A stretch of 64,000 nt of DNA from Musa acuminata AAA Group (taxonomy: Eukaryota; Streptophyta; Magnoliopsida; Zingiberales; Musaceae). Below the pieces are notes generated by a model. That model searched no databases. It was not told the DNA's origin and saw only the letters and a list, made by a program, of their open reading frames with translations. Below, in pieces: positions 28,787 through 41,400 of the stretch. How positions within the stretch are numbered: the first letter of the stretch is position 1; each line of letters starts with the position of its first letter. The DNA is taken from the NCBI RefSeq assembly GCF_036884655.1, contig NC_088355.1, positions 41,717,001 through 41,781,000 of the forward strand, in the 5' to 3' direction. A program made the position numbers and the translations under genes.

Positions 28787-30728
28787 GGATATATCCTCTT
28801 TCCCATAAATCTGACGTTTCTCGCATTTTTTCCACTTTCCAGAAGTTGGTCGAAAACTATTTTTAGTCTACCATTAAGACAGTCTACTCTGATGGTGGTG
28901 GTGAATATCAAGCCCTGGCATCCCATCTCTCAGCTTGTGGCATTCAACACCTCAAGTCTCCCCCACATACTCCTCAACTAGTCGGTTTTGCCGAACGCAA
29001 ACATCGGCATATAGTAGAAACTGGACTTACACTTCTACATCAGGCTTTCATGCCTTCATCTTTTTGGACAGCAGCCTTTCAAACTGCTGTCTACCTAATT
29101 AATCGAATGCCTACACCAGTTCTACAATACCGGTCCCCCTTTGACACACTATTTCACAAACCCCCTAACCTTCGTAAACTCCGAGTGTTCGGTTGTTTAT
29201 GTTATCCTTGGTTACGTCCCTATGCCTCTCATAAGTTAACATCCCGATCTACTCCTTGTGTCTTTATTGGTTACTCACTTGAACATAATGCTTTCCGCTG
29301 CTATAATTTCCACACTCACAAAATCTTCATATCACGTCACGTTGTCTTTGTTGAGTCTAACTTTCCTTTCCAAACCCTTCCATATCCTGCCATACAGACC
29401 ACTTCACTATCTCACTGGGGTATACCTTCGGTCCAATCGGACGAGCCTCCCATGACTTCGTCTACTTCCTCCCCTCCTGATCCGCACTATATCACTCCAG
29501 TTCAACACTTGCCCGTTCCTACTCCACTCCACTCTTCCCCAATTGATGGGGCAATATGTTCCGAGACACAACCATCCTCTTTATCTCCTTCTTGCCCAAG
29601 TGCCCCTGACGTGTCTCCACTTGACCCGACTTATGCCACAGATCCTCACCCAACATCACCTCCCAATCCTGTCGTCTCTAATCATCCTATGACCACTCGC
29701 TCTAAGCATGGTATTTTTAAACTTCGTCAGGTACTTAACCTTCAAGCTATCATGAATTCCTCATCCCCCAACGTTGAACCCACCACCTTTACTCAAGCCC
29801 AAAAATCTCCACATTGGGGTACTGCCATGAGTGAGGAATATAATGCCCTCCTCCATAATTCAACGTGGGATCTCATTCTTTCTATCCTTCACAAAACATC
29901 ATCGGGTGTAAGTGGGTCTTTAGAATTAAGCGGAACCCAGATGGCTCTGTTGCCCGATATAAGGCACGCTTGGTCGCCAAAGGGTTTCATCAACGACCTG
30001 GGGTTGATTTCACTGAGACGTTTAGTCCTGTTGTTAAACCCACTACAATCCGGCTCATCTTGGGTCTGGCTACCACTAAAGGCTGGCAATTACGACAATT
30101 GGATGTTAATAATGCATTTCTACAGGGATCTCTATCCGAAGATATTTTTATGCAACAACCCCCCTGGTTTTACTCATCCTCAGTTTCCACAGCATGTTTG
30201 CAAACTTCGGAAAGCCATTTATGGACTTCGTCAGGCTCCGAGAGCTTGGTACACTGAACTTAGCTCATTTTTTATTTCTGTCGGCTTTCTTAACTCCAAA
30301 TCTGACACTTCGTTGTTTCTGCGACATTATCATGGAAACACAATGTATATTCTGGTATATGTGGATGATATTATTATCACAGGCAACAATCCCATCAGCA
30401 TCCAAGCGTTCATCAAACAGCCGGCAGCTCGATTCTCGCTTAAGGATCTCGGACCCTTGAGCTACTTTCTGGGCGTCGAAGCTACCTTCACATCTTCCGG
30501 TCTCCTTTTATCACAACGCAAGTACATTCAAGATTTGTTATTAAAGACAAACATGCAGGATGCAAATGCAGTTACAACCCCCATCTCTACTAGTGGTTCT
30601 CTCAAATTATCGGATGGAAGTCCTGCTACAGAACCCACTCAATACCGCCAAGTTGTTGGCTCTTTACAATACTTAGCTCTCACGCGTCCAGACATCTCAT
30701 TTGCTGTCAACAAATTATCCAAGGATTT
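28450..30728 (+). pseudogene. Copia integrase and reverse transcriptase, lacking RNase H
   Basis: Integrase shows the HHCC-like segment, then D (YTDVWGP), D (YSDGGGEY, about 28890) and E (FAERKHRHI, about 28990). A TAG at 28864-28866 breaks the frame. The GKS-type linker and integrase C-terminus follow (LINRMPTP, FGCLCYPW). RT begins near 29880 ([30 protein letters not shown]) in a shifted frame, returns to the first frame near 30160, and retains YVDD at about 30355. Conserved copia sequence stops after RPDISFAVNKLS at about 30725; the next 20 codons of that frame are antisense integrase. RNase H is not present anywhere downstream. Confidence 0.9.
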
Positions 30729-31084
30729 ATGTGTACTTAGAGAAGTGATCTACAAAAATAACATAAAATCGAAACTTATCAAAAGATAAGATTGGAGCAG
30801 GACCCCAAACATCAGTATATATAATTTCAAAAGGTTTAGAAGAGAAAATGGAAGATAAGCCAAAAGGCTACCGATGACTCTTATTACTAAGACAAGCATC
30901 ACAATGCATCATAGAATTAGTGGACTTAAAAAGAGGAAGAGAGTGACGAGATAATAATTTCTGCTGAATAAAGGATGAGGGATGACCAAGCCGACGATGC
31001 CACACATCAATTTGAGCCGCAACAGAAGAATGAACAGTGGGCTGGGTTATTCGAGAGGTTGACGACCATTCGTAAATGTTGTCT
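30729..31084 (-). repeat. Inverted arm: reversed copy of the integrase start
   Basis: Reverse complement of 28431-28786. It occupies the place where RNase H and the polypurine tract should be and runs directly into the 3' LTR. At the position of the direct copy's TGA stop it reads TGG. Confidence 0.93.
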
Positions 31085-31216
31085 CTCTACTCTGTTGAGG
31101 GAAATCCTCTAATCTGTTGAGGAAAATTCTCCCTTCTAACCTATATAAAAGGAAGGAGGATATGTTAATAACAATCAACTACTTCTACAACTTGTTTATC
31201 TATTTATTTTCTAACA
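31081..31216 (+). repeat. 3' LTR of the copia element, 5'-truncated
   Basis: Matches the 5' LTR from CTCTCTACTCTGTTGAGGGA to the terminal TTTCTAACA. The first about 37 bp (TGATAAGTAG...) are missing, replaced by the inverted integrase copy. It retains a TATA-like CTATATAAAAGG near 31142. Confidence 0.88.
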
Positions 31217-31425
31217 CTTTCACCATATAAATTCTAAGTCCTCCCACTATGATAAGTTTTATGCCCTCCCTCTATCATAGTGGATTTTGGGTCTTTCCTC
31301 TATCATGGTAGATTTCATGTCCTCCTGTTATGACGAGTTTTAAGTCATTTCTTCGCTATGGCTAATTTTGGGTCCTTCTTTTACCGTGATAGATTTTGGA
31401 TCCTTTTTTCACCCTAGCAAGCTTT
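31217..31425. repeat. Right part of the 28-bp minisatellite plus the copia target duplication
   Basis: Begins with the CTTTC duplication (31217-31221). Then follow about seven degenerate units of TATCATAGTGGATTTTGGGT type, continuing the array from 25935-26050. Confidence 0.75.
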
Positions 31426-31429
31426 GTCT

Positions 31430-33350
31430 ATGAGTACCTCGATTAATGACTCTATCGGCTCAAGATATGGAAGGGACTTGGCGAGATCCCAGGGATTAAT
31501 CTGTGATGCCTCAGGTTAAGCCTTTTTTGGTAGGGAGATCATCGTTAGATAGCACTAGCGTAACTCTCTCGGGTTACTTCTCAGCTTTCCAATGCTAGTC
31601 CTCATTGGGAATTTCATCACTATGAATTTAGTTATCACCGTTTTGGAGAAGGGCTCGTCCCTAAACTTGACATATAAGCTATGTTAATTATGACCCTCTT
31701 TACTCAGGCATTAATCACCCTCACGGAGACCACCAAGTTATCAACATAGTTTAGATCGAGATACTCTGTCTTTTTTTTCTTAAAAGTTATCTCCGAGTCA
31801 TCCTTGAACATCAAATGCTTTTTGATGGTAGCACAAGCATAAGCTTTACGATCTGATGAGTTGTTTTCTCTCGAGATAGGTTCATCGATGCTGATGTTAA
31901 TTTATCTCTCTACCTCTCCATCGACCCTTGAGGTCGAGGTGAAGGTTCCCATTGCTCTGGATGAACCTCCCGAGGTATCCTTGATGAATAAGTTATTTAA
32001 TTTACTTCTTTAAATCATGAAAGTTCTTCGTGTTGTGACCATAATCACAATAGAGACAATAGTATTTAGATTTGTTTCTCCTTTTTAATAGTGTCCTTAT
32101 CAGTTAAGGGTCTTACAAGAGTTTTTTTTTTCTATAAAAAGACCTCAATTATAGACATGTTCAATAGAGTTGACTTGGACCTTGAGGGAGGTAGCTTAAG
32201 TCGGTTATTTGCCTTATGTTCTTCGCTGGGCCAGTAATTTTTTTCTTCGTCATGGTGACCTCAGGGTTGGGACCAATGGTAGTCACTTATGTCTCAACCT
32301 TTTGTATATCTCCTCACACTTCTTTGAGACCATTATTTCTACGATAATGTATTGGTTGGTCATTTGGAGCACCTCAAGCACTATCATCGATGACTTCTCC
32401 ACTAACAACCATAAAAAGTGAGAAGGCTTGGGCCTTATCATAAATGTCTATATTATAAGCCATGGATGGGCTTCTTGCACATATCGGATCTCTTTAGTGA
32501 ATCAAGTAACAAAGTCAAAGAGTGTTTCTTCCTCACCTTGCTTGAGTCCAAGAAACATCGGTACTAATACCCTCAGGTACACATTCCTAAGAAAGTAGAG
32601 AACGAACTCCTTTATGAGCTAAGCGAAGGTGTCAACTAAGGGGTTTTAAGCAAGTGTATCATTCTCATGTTGGGCCTCTTAATGTTATCGGGAAGGCATG
32701 ATATATTAAGGTGTCTGAGGTATTATGCAGCAACATCTAAGCGTGAAATGCAATAGTATACTCTATTAGGTCAATATTACCATCAAAAGCCTCCAACAAT
32801 TAGAGGCAAAAGTTTATCGGGATTAACTCCTCTTGAATGTTCTCAGTGAATGAGAACCAACCCCAAATGGGGTCATCTAGCCTTTCCCCTTAGGATTGTT
32901 GGAACTCTCATCGCATCCTTTCTAGACATTGATCCATTTATTATAATTGGATTCTCAAGGAGTCATATATCAAATTCATTGATTAGGTCTTGGATTATAG
33001 TAGAGCAAAACGATGGTGTAGCGATGCATTAAATTCCACGATCAGGGAGCGAGACGCTCCCTCAACCTATAGTTTCATGGGCTTTGGGCGATCTTAAGAT
33101 GCTAGCACCACGTCAAGTGAGGGAATCTCCATGAGCATCAGAGCCAATGTAATTAAGGTACTAATCACAATTGAGATGTTGGCATTGCTCATTAAGCTAA
33201 TTGAGACAAGAGTATGCAATAGCTTAGATCATGTCGGTTAGCATCTATACCTATTTGTGAGGTTTAGAAATGCCTCAGTGGTGATAAGTAGATGGCTTGA
33301 GGTTGTCCCCGGGGGCGAAATGCTTAGGTCATTAAACAAACATCAGTTCC
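31430..33350 (-). pseudogene. Ty3/gypsy gag-protease remnant
   Basis: On the minus strand with many stops: a LIEYTIAFHA/LLHNTSDTLIYHAFPITLRGP segment (about 32790-32650), EEVIDD-type and NNRLKLPPS blocks, then a degenerate zinc-knuckle region YYCLYCDYGHNTKNFHDLKK and LIHQGYLGRFI (about 32075-31960). A protease-end motif resembling MKFPMRTSIGKLRSN lies near 31620-31560. These blocks follow the order of monocot gypsy gag-pro. Pol beyond protease is missing. Confidence 0.7.
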
Positions 33351-33519
33351 ACTTTAGTGTTTGCACCAAAGTAGATGTGTCCATTTAATAAAAGGATGAA
33401 AACTATCCTTAAATAAAAGTGTTATGGGTTAGAAGCAAGATACCCTCATTGGAGCATTCGTTGGGGAAAATTGACGGATGGATATTCCTGTGACATCAAG
33501 CATTCTTTCTAGTATTAAA

Positions 33520-33970
33520 ATATTTTAAAAAATATCATTGACGTCTTGATTAATCCGATATGGTCTAGAACCTATATGTGTAGGATGATCCAAAGTGTCT
33601 TTAGGGTAAAAATACTATACTCCCATGGTATCACTTGTATGAAGATTGAGATTGAAAAAAAAAATTCGATCCAATCCGTCCGATGCTCAAGTTAGTAGTC
33701 TTATATCCCTAAACATGAGTTTAAATAGTTCAAAAGGAGTTCTTGTATTGGGTTTAAGATGTTTTTTTATACTTTGGAGGATGAGAAACGAATTTATGAT
33801 TATCTTCCTTATCTAATCATATCTTGTCATAATGAACGAGAAGGAAGTTTATGTTTATCTTTATTGTTATAAAGAATGAGACAAAATTTTATAATTATTT
33901 TTATTATATAATAGATGATAAGAAAGTTTGTAAGTAGATAATGGATGGAGGGTGACTTGATCTCGTATGG
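33520..33970 (-). repeat. Right (5') LTR of the gypsy element, degenerate
   Basis: Counterpart of 25586-25930. Its reverse complement has a GTATAAAAAAACATC TATA-like site and the ACTAACTTGAGCATCGGA motif also seen near 10229 in the other gypsy copy. Confidence 0.6.
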
Positions 33971-34455
33971 TAATCACATGTTAGTTGATAAATTTATTAT
34001 CAAATTTATTTTTGATCTATTCTCATGTGACTCACCTGCATAGCGTCTAGTAGGCTTCCGACATGTACATATTTATGAATACATATGTTAGTACATTTGC
34101 ATTACGTAAATATTTAGTTTTATATGTACAAAATCATAAATAATTATTTTGTTATCCGACTAGCAAATTGTCACATTTAAGCCCTTTCCAATTGCTCTCC
34201 GTACGCATATGTATACCGGAGAGATCGATAAGCCTATTCGTATATACTCCATAGAGGATATTGGTATTCGCTGTACACTAATCCCACCGCTCGTTATCCG
34301 CGAGATATAGATCCAACGGCTATGGTTCTCCCCCAATCGCCAGGACGGTTCGCTCTTATCTCCCCATGCGTCATTGCGTTTTTCGTATCCCCTTTCGTTC
34401 CTTTCGTCCACGCCTAAACTAAACCCTCGCTTCCGCTGCGACCGGAGCTCCGACC
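33971..34455. other. Promoter region of the SWIB gene
   Basis: Short spacer between the gypsy LTR and the SWIB start. No element could be assigned with certainty. The presumed 5' leader lies in the last about 80 bases. Confidence 0.45.
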
Positions 34456-37400
34456 ATGGCGGCGTCGATCACCTTCCCTATGGCATTCTTCTCCAGCGAC
34501 CGCGTTTGGGCCGTCTCGCTCCCTCGTCGGGCCGTGCACCTTCCCGGCTGCTTGCCGCCAAGGAGGTGGTTGGCCGCCGCGGCGTCGCGCGTTGCCGCGG
34601 AGGCGGCGCCGGATGCGTCGGGGAAGCGGCGACCGAGGGGAATTACCAAGTCCAGGCCAGTGTCGCCCGAACTCCAGGCAGTGGTGGGCGAGGCGGAGAT
34701 CCCGCGGACCCAAGCCCTCAAAAAGATATGGGCTTATATCAAGGAGAATAACCTCCAGGTCTCTCCTTTTTTCTTCTTGTATGATTTTGATCATATAGAA
34801 GAAACCTGAATCGTTTGCTATATCTTCCTTTTGTTTGATGATTGATTTGGACAACACCTGAACACGGAACTTAAGGACTGGGGAGTTTGATTTATGCTCT
34901 TGTAATTTTTATAAAGGGTGTAACACGTTCACTCTCAGATTCTACTTACTAATTTAACTGTGATGACTGTCATCTATGCATTTTCCATGTAACAATGTTG
35001 GTTGACAGTGGAAGAGGATTCTTACCTGAAAACATGAGACTCCATGAATGACTTGTCCTCTGAGCAGATAACCAAATGGGTGCTTGCTTTAAGACTAGTC
35101 TATGTGAAGATGTGCAGTATTGATTTTCATGATCTTGAATGAAGATAGGATTAATTACCTTTATTACATGATCATATGTTTGCTTAAGCTTGAGGACATC
35201 TTAACATGTACTTAGTTGCTACATATGGTAGTGAACCTATTGAAAAAATATGAATGGAGCAAGGATAACACTATCAATTAATGTTTATGTTGCAAATTAT
35301 ATCTTTAGATGTGTTTGCTTATTATATTAGGTCCCAGGTCTTTGAAATAACACAGAATTTTCCATAATTGAGAGGAGGAATTCCCCAACAAAAGTTAGCC
35401 ACAATGATGTTTTGTAGATTCTACATACAATACTATAGCCATAAGCTCACACCCATTGATATGAGGCCGTGAACCAACTGTAGTTTGACTTTATGGTTTC
35501 TTATTCAACCATTCCTTATTTAGCTCTCAGATATCTAACCACTTATATCCTCTCTCATTGGTATATGTGTCTCCTTCCATCATGGTTGATATGATTATAA
35601 ATTCCTTTATTAGGAATTTTGTACCTTTTGTGCTATGATCTTTTGCAGCCAAAACATCAAATTGATCAATATAACCTGCATTAACCTTTTGTTGTTTTAA
35701 TATTTGTATATATAAAGTGATTCTGAGCATAATCTACTGCAATCCCTTCCCTCATTCAATGATGCAAATTTTGTCTCAGTACCAATCAAATACAAACTGC
35801 ACCAATCAAATACAAACTGTAAATCAAGCCTTTAGCTTTTCCATGTCTGTCTTTTTAAAATTTTTTTCAAGTAACCTATATCCTATGCTTTGTTTGACTT
35901 TCAGGTTCTGTAATCTGACAAAGTTTCTTACTGTTACTACTTCATGATGCTTTAAGTGAGATATCATTTTTCTTAATCACTTAACAGATACTATAGGGAT
36001 GTCCTCTTAAGTTCTATTATAATAATATTTTGTGTAACTCTTTAGTTTGCACTATGACAAGATTTCTTGCTGAATTTTGTGCAACATATCTACATACTTT
36101 TCCAATATTTTCCTTTTCAGTATCAAGTTTTGATCATTATTTTGTTTGCAATAATCTTGTCTTTTCATTGGAATTCATTCCCTTTGTCAACAAATTATTC
36201 AACAACCTTGAAAGTGAAACATGTTACAATTTTATTATTAAATTTTCCATAAAAAAGTATTGAATTTCTGTGGTTACATCTTGTTGCTCTGGAGTCTGGA
36301 CACATATATTCATACATATTAGGCTATGTTTGGTGCACTTGTGATAGCTTATGTTATGATAATCTGGCCTTTTCTTTATACTATTTTGCTTTGCATGTGT
36401 GACTTCCATTTCTCTTGGAAAAAAAAATGTTGGCCGCACACTGGACGCTAAACATTTTGCAAATCCAAATGTGGAGTCCTTTTTAACAATGTTTTTTTTG
36501 TGTTTTTAGCGTGGACTTTTTGAGATATTGTCCTGCATTGTACTTGTTGAATGAATGTACTTGTTGAATGAACGCACGACATCCTGAGCATATAACTTCT
36601 GCCTAAACCGTGATAATGACACTTCAATTTGCTCACTGTTTCATTCTTGTTTTGGATACTGCTGCTTGTTGGGTGCTGCCTTTCAATCAACATTTCAACA
36701 TTTATCTGTGGATGATACTTCAATTTATTGAGAAAAAGAAAATTAATTCAGGATGAGCAAATCAGTCAGTTTTACTATATTGAACTTTAAGAGGTAAATG
36801 ACATAATAATATTGGACCAAATGAAGGCATACAAAAGTCTCTACATGTACTTTTTGAACTTATTAATGTATGGTATATATGTAAGATGTGTCTAAGTTTG
36901 GAGCTCCACCCAACTATGTTTTCCGTAATCAAGGAAGAGAAAGACCATGAAAGGGTACAATTAATCGAGGAATAATATAGGACTAGCTGGAAAAAGAAGA
37001 CAAATATCCTAGAAGTGTTCGAGCAGCTTACAATGCCATGTTTACTGGCTGGTATCATCGTAATCTAAAAAAAAAGGCTATTAATACTTTTAGACTGAAA
37101 TAACCCCAAAATCAACTGCTGTATTCTCTTCTTTTGCGCTAGCTGATCCAAGGGTTTCACAACCGCTTTGGCATGGAAGGCTGGTCCAGAAGGTGGATCC
37201 AGCATGCGTGGTAATAGTCTAGATCAATAAAAGGTTTCTGAAAATATTCTGAATGTTGTTGTTATCTTAACAAATAGTTCTATAATCAAGACAAGAAATA
37301 ATTATTTGAAGATGCTAGGAGGGTAAGTATTTTATCCTCACATGGTATGATTGGTTTACCAAAGAGAGTTCAGATTTGTGTTTACCAAAGGTCATGACGA

Positions 37401-38435
37401 ATATCTATGTCACTTCTTTCATTAGATATGTTTATGATTTTTCAACAATTAAGTTTTAGTAAGCTTTTTTTTACTCGCAAGTAGCTTTTAGTTGACATTC
37501 TTTGTTCTGCTGATTATTTCAAATGTTGTTGGTGTAGTTTCCCGTGAGGAACTGTTTTACTTGGACTGTTAACTTTTATGTACTGATTGTGTAGAGCATA
37601 TGATGAAATAGTAGAATAAAATTCATCAATCTTTTTCTTAATCACTACATGACAGAAGATTTTCTTATAATAATAAAGCAGACTTAACAAGAAGGGCCAG
37701 AGTTGTCATTTGCAGATTCCCTTATTTAAGGATTTAGAAGATTTTAATAGGATGAGACCTTGGTGTTACAATAGGATATCTCCTTTACAGAGATGCGACT
37801 GCAGATGTTAAATTCTAGACCCTGTAATTGTGGGAATGTTGTGCATTGGGCTACTGTTTTTAGGATTTTTGGACAATGGGTTCAGTGAAATTGTAAGACA
37901 TGCTTTTAATTTTCTTTTTATTATGATTCTGTTGATTCCAACCAGTTGCCCATTCCACATTACGTTTCTTAAAGGACATGACAGATTGGTGTTTGTGTTT
38001 TCTGTGTTTAATGCATGAATATACCTCCAAAAGCATATTTGATATTTTGAAAAATGTTTAGTGAACTTTGGAGAAGCCAAAATAGGATAGCTGTGAAACA
38101 CATTCATCGGTACCAGCAAACTAACAGAAAATATTCTTCATGTCGATATCTCTGCTATCAAATGTGATTCTCTTACCCCCAGGAGCAACTTGTCTCGTCC
38201 TCCTTTATGCAATGGAGGTTCCCACTTTAGATTTTGCTATCATGTGAATCATTGTGTGAATCTCAATCTTTGATGACTTCAGCCACTGAATGATTGCTAA
38301 AAAATTCTTTTGTAGGATCCAGACAACAAGAGGATAATAGTGTGTGACGAGAAACTAAAGAAGATATTTGGCGGAAGAGATCGTGTTGGTTTCTTGGAGA
38401 TCACAGGGCTGCTAAATCCTCATTTTGGGAAGTGA
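34456..38435 (+). CDS. SWIB/MDM2-domain protein, probably organellar
   Basis: Two exons: 34456-34758 (101 residues) and 38316-38435 (39 residues plus TGA), joined at CAG/GTCTCT ... TGTAG/GATCC in phase 0, giving 140 residues. Residues 1-55 are Arg/Ala/Ser-rich without acids, like a plastid or mitochondrial transit peptide. Residues about 70-140 are a complete SWIB domain: EIPRTQALKKIWAYIKENNL, then DPDNKRIIVCDEKLKKIFGG and RVGFLEITGLLNPHF. Stand-alone SWIB proteins of this size are nucleoid or chromatin-associated in plants, some in chloroplasts. The intron is 3557 bp, with AT-rich filler and no recognised element. Frames on the opposite strand of exon 1 are shadows. Confidence 0.93.
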
Positions 38436-41400
38436 AAATGTTCTGTTGTGTCCTTGGATATCTCCAGCTTTACCTTTATGAGCTGAAAACATGACAAATA
38501 TTATGCTGTATTGCTCTTCATTAGCTTCCTGCTCGGTGTAGAAAAAGATGGCTCAATGTTTTGCTTTCTGCATATTTGTAGACAAAAACTTATAGTGGTT
38601 GAGCTGTTTGGTCCTCACCTTTTTGACCAATTTCTTATTCCCCACTTTTGATTGGATTCCTCCTTTAGTCTGAAGTCTTCGTCTGAATCTGCCAATGAAG
38701 GTGGACATGAGCAATTAAGAGAACTCTAGTCATGAAACAACGAGAGCAACTATGTTGATCTGCTGCTATCCTGAGTGCATCAGTAACAGCTTGATGATTA
38801 ACTGCAATTACTGGTATGTGTAAGAATCTTAACCTTGTTTATATGTATATATTCGTGCATTATTATTATATGATCAAGTTGATGTGATCGATGAGGACTC
38901 GGATATATAGGCACAGCGGAGAATGTGAGATTGTTCATTTTGGCTTCTGTGCTTGTAGTCATCCATCAGTTTCAGCATGACAGCTTGGTTCTTCTTGATG
39001 TAATAGAATGTTCAGCTTTATTTTCTGATACCATTTCATGCTGGATTCCAAAGGCATCAAGAATGCCAGTCTGACGCAATTTATTCTCCTGCCGTGGAAA
39101 CATTCTTGTATCAAGTGCCTGGTAAGCTTTATCTGTTTGTGTGAAGTGGATGTGCGAACATCTTTTGTATCTGCTGGCTGAGAGTAACGTTTCATGACAG
39201 AAGAATATGCCCTTCTGCAGAATAACGAGGTTGTTCCTGGAGTATTGTCCTCCTGAACTTGGAACTTGCTCTTTCCAGCGAGGAACTTGTTTGATGCCCC
39301 CGAGTCATCAACTTGTCCAGAACACGTCTTCTTTCATTTCTTTCAGTGAAATGTTGGTGCTTTTTGCTCTTTTCGCTGACCCCTTGTATCCTTCGTCTTC
39401 AGGGACTGCTAAAGACCAAGCAGCGAATGACCTCAATAGTTGCAAGAATGTTCGTGAAAATGACTCCTGATGGTCCTGGTGAGATTTGAGACAAAGGTCT
39501 GGCTTCGATCACAATCTTTTCTTGCAGGTCTAACAGGACACAGATCCGGGCTTGTATTCGTCACTGTATCCCAGAGAAGAAAACCAAGGTTTTGCTAAAA
39601 AATTTACCATTGTACTTGAATGGCATAAAAAAGAAAAAGAAAAAGAATCTCAAGTATGATTGTCGAGTCTTTTCCGAAATTTAGTGGGCAGATTGTACAA
39701 GCAATCACCTGCTGAGCATAAATGTTTGCAGCAGTCGATGTGGGTGTATCATCTTATCATTTTCTTATCTTTATTGTAGATTCCGGAGGGAGTCATCAGC
39801 ATTTCTTTGCAGCAGCAGTCTTCAGAGTGGTTGGGATGCAGACTTCGATGACAAATGGCCTTCTTAACCACACACTCTCCCTGCCAAAGCAGAATAATGA
39901 AGCAGGAAACAAAGGATCCAATTATCCTGAAACATTTATTTCAGGAATGCAACAAATCGACATATGATGGAGGGAAGAAATGAATCATTAACGTTGGAGA
40001 AATCAGTGCCACCACATCTACGATTGGCTTGCAAACTTGGTACTATCTCTCTCTCTCTCTCTCTCTCTCTTACCTTTGATGGCAGATCAAAAGTACCTCT
40101 ATACTAGAGTGTATGTTAAGAGTTTCTGAAAGTACAGATATTAATCCGAAGAAAAGGAACCATTTGATTGTTGTTTCCATGTATAATATATTTCTCTCAC
40201 ATATTGTTATTTCTCTGCGTGATAATGTTCATCACCATCCTCAAATATCATGCATGTGATTATTAACTAAAAAAAATATTAATGGAATAAATAGTTCAAG
40301 AATCCCTACACTACTCATCTTCCACACCAACTCAAGAAACATGCCTATATGTATGTATGATCAACTCCAGACATCCATGAACATCAATCTGCATTCACAA
40401 ACTATTCTCTCCTCTCTTAACTTCTTGTTAGCTCTCTGATTTGTCTCTAATACCCACCACCATGATTTAACTAGAATGTATGGTCATATTGTGAAAAGGA
40501 ATGGGATGAAGTTAGTGAAGGGAGGTAGGAAGCTAATAATACAGATAGGAATTAAGAAACAGGACACAGGAGGACAAAAGAGTCACTCTGAATCCAGCAT
40601 GTGTTGTTGTGTGTACCACCTCACATGAAATGATTGCTTACCCAAAAATACCAAGTGTTGTGTTCCCTGATAGCTACATAGTACTGCTGCATGAGGAAGC
40701 AATCCAAATACCGGTTAAAAGCCCTGAGTGCCATCTTTTTCTGCAGTGTGGTGTTCTTTTAGATTCACATGTATGGTCTCCATTCAAGTAAAAGCAGGAA
40801 AGAGAATAAATTGATTCTTTTGATACCTTTAAACATTATTTGCCATGATTTAGGGATATGTTGAGAGGCAGCTGCCTTGCCAAGGCTGTCTTAGCTCTGT
40901 GGTAGAAGATCAATCAACCAAATTTAATTTCAAACCATCCTGTTTTTTTCCTTGTAGATCTCTACGGACGACAAGCATGATCACACATACCATTCTAGTT
41001 TATTTTCTTCTAATCTTAATTTCTTTTGACCCAAAATCATATCACATTTACCATCCGGTATGGTTTGATTATGTGAAGCATTTACTTATTCGATGACTTA
41101 TGGATGCAACAATTAGAGCAAATTGATAGTACATCACATCGTTTGTATACATAGAGAATAAAGTGACATCAGCTATGACCTGCTGTCTCACCCTGTAACT
41201 CGTTGCCACATAGGCAGTGACAAGGGCAGAAGGGTCCACATGCCTCCCCTTCCATGCAGCGAGCAGTAAGGAAGCGAACTTTTTCGATCGCATGCCCGTA
41301 CGGAGCATGCCCTTTTTCGATCGCATACTCATAAGGAGCATTAATCCCTAACGACGAGACCCATCTCCTCCTTTCCCGATTACTCAGCATAAGAGAACAT

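Larger units (their letters stand above)
26056..31216 (+). mobile_element. Ty1/copia LTR retrotransposon with internal inverted duplication
   Basis: Starts TG, ends CA, with identical 5-bp duplications outside. The primer-binding site TGGTATCAGAGCA (initiator tRNA-Met type) directly follows the 5' LTR. Order: 5' LTR, long leader with tandem repeats, gag, protease, integrase, RT, then an inverted copy of the integrase start, then a truncated 3' LTR. RNase H and the polypurine tract are absent. Premature stops (28447-28449, 28864-28866) and frameshifts (near 27150, 29870 and 30160) make it defective. Confidence 0.95.
25586..33970 (-). mobile_element. Decayed Ty3/gypsy element split by a copia insertion
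   Basis: Approximate limits. Two diverged direct repeats (about 25586-25930 and 33520-33970) share landmarks such as GAGGATGAGAA and the TATATTAGG/GTATTGGG segment, and act as LTRs. Gag and protease remnants are on the minus strand, so the right-hand repeat is the 5' LTR. The leader (reverse complement near 33470-33520) matches the leader at 10.4 kb. RT, RNase H and integrase are missing. The Ty1/copia element at 26056-31216 sits inside, next to the 3' LTR. Many stops show that the element is old. Confidence 0.72.

Noticed and set aside
34374..34857. Alternative frames over SWIB exon 1 on both strands
   Set aside because: Only the frame from 34456 splices into the SWIB C-terminal half.
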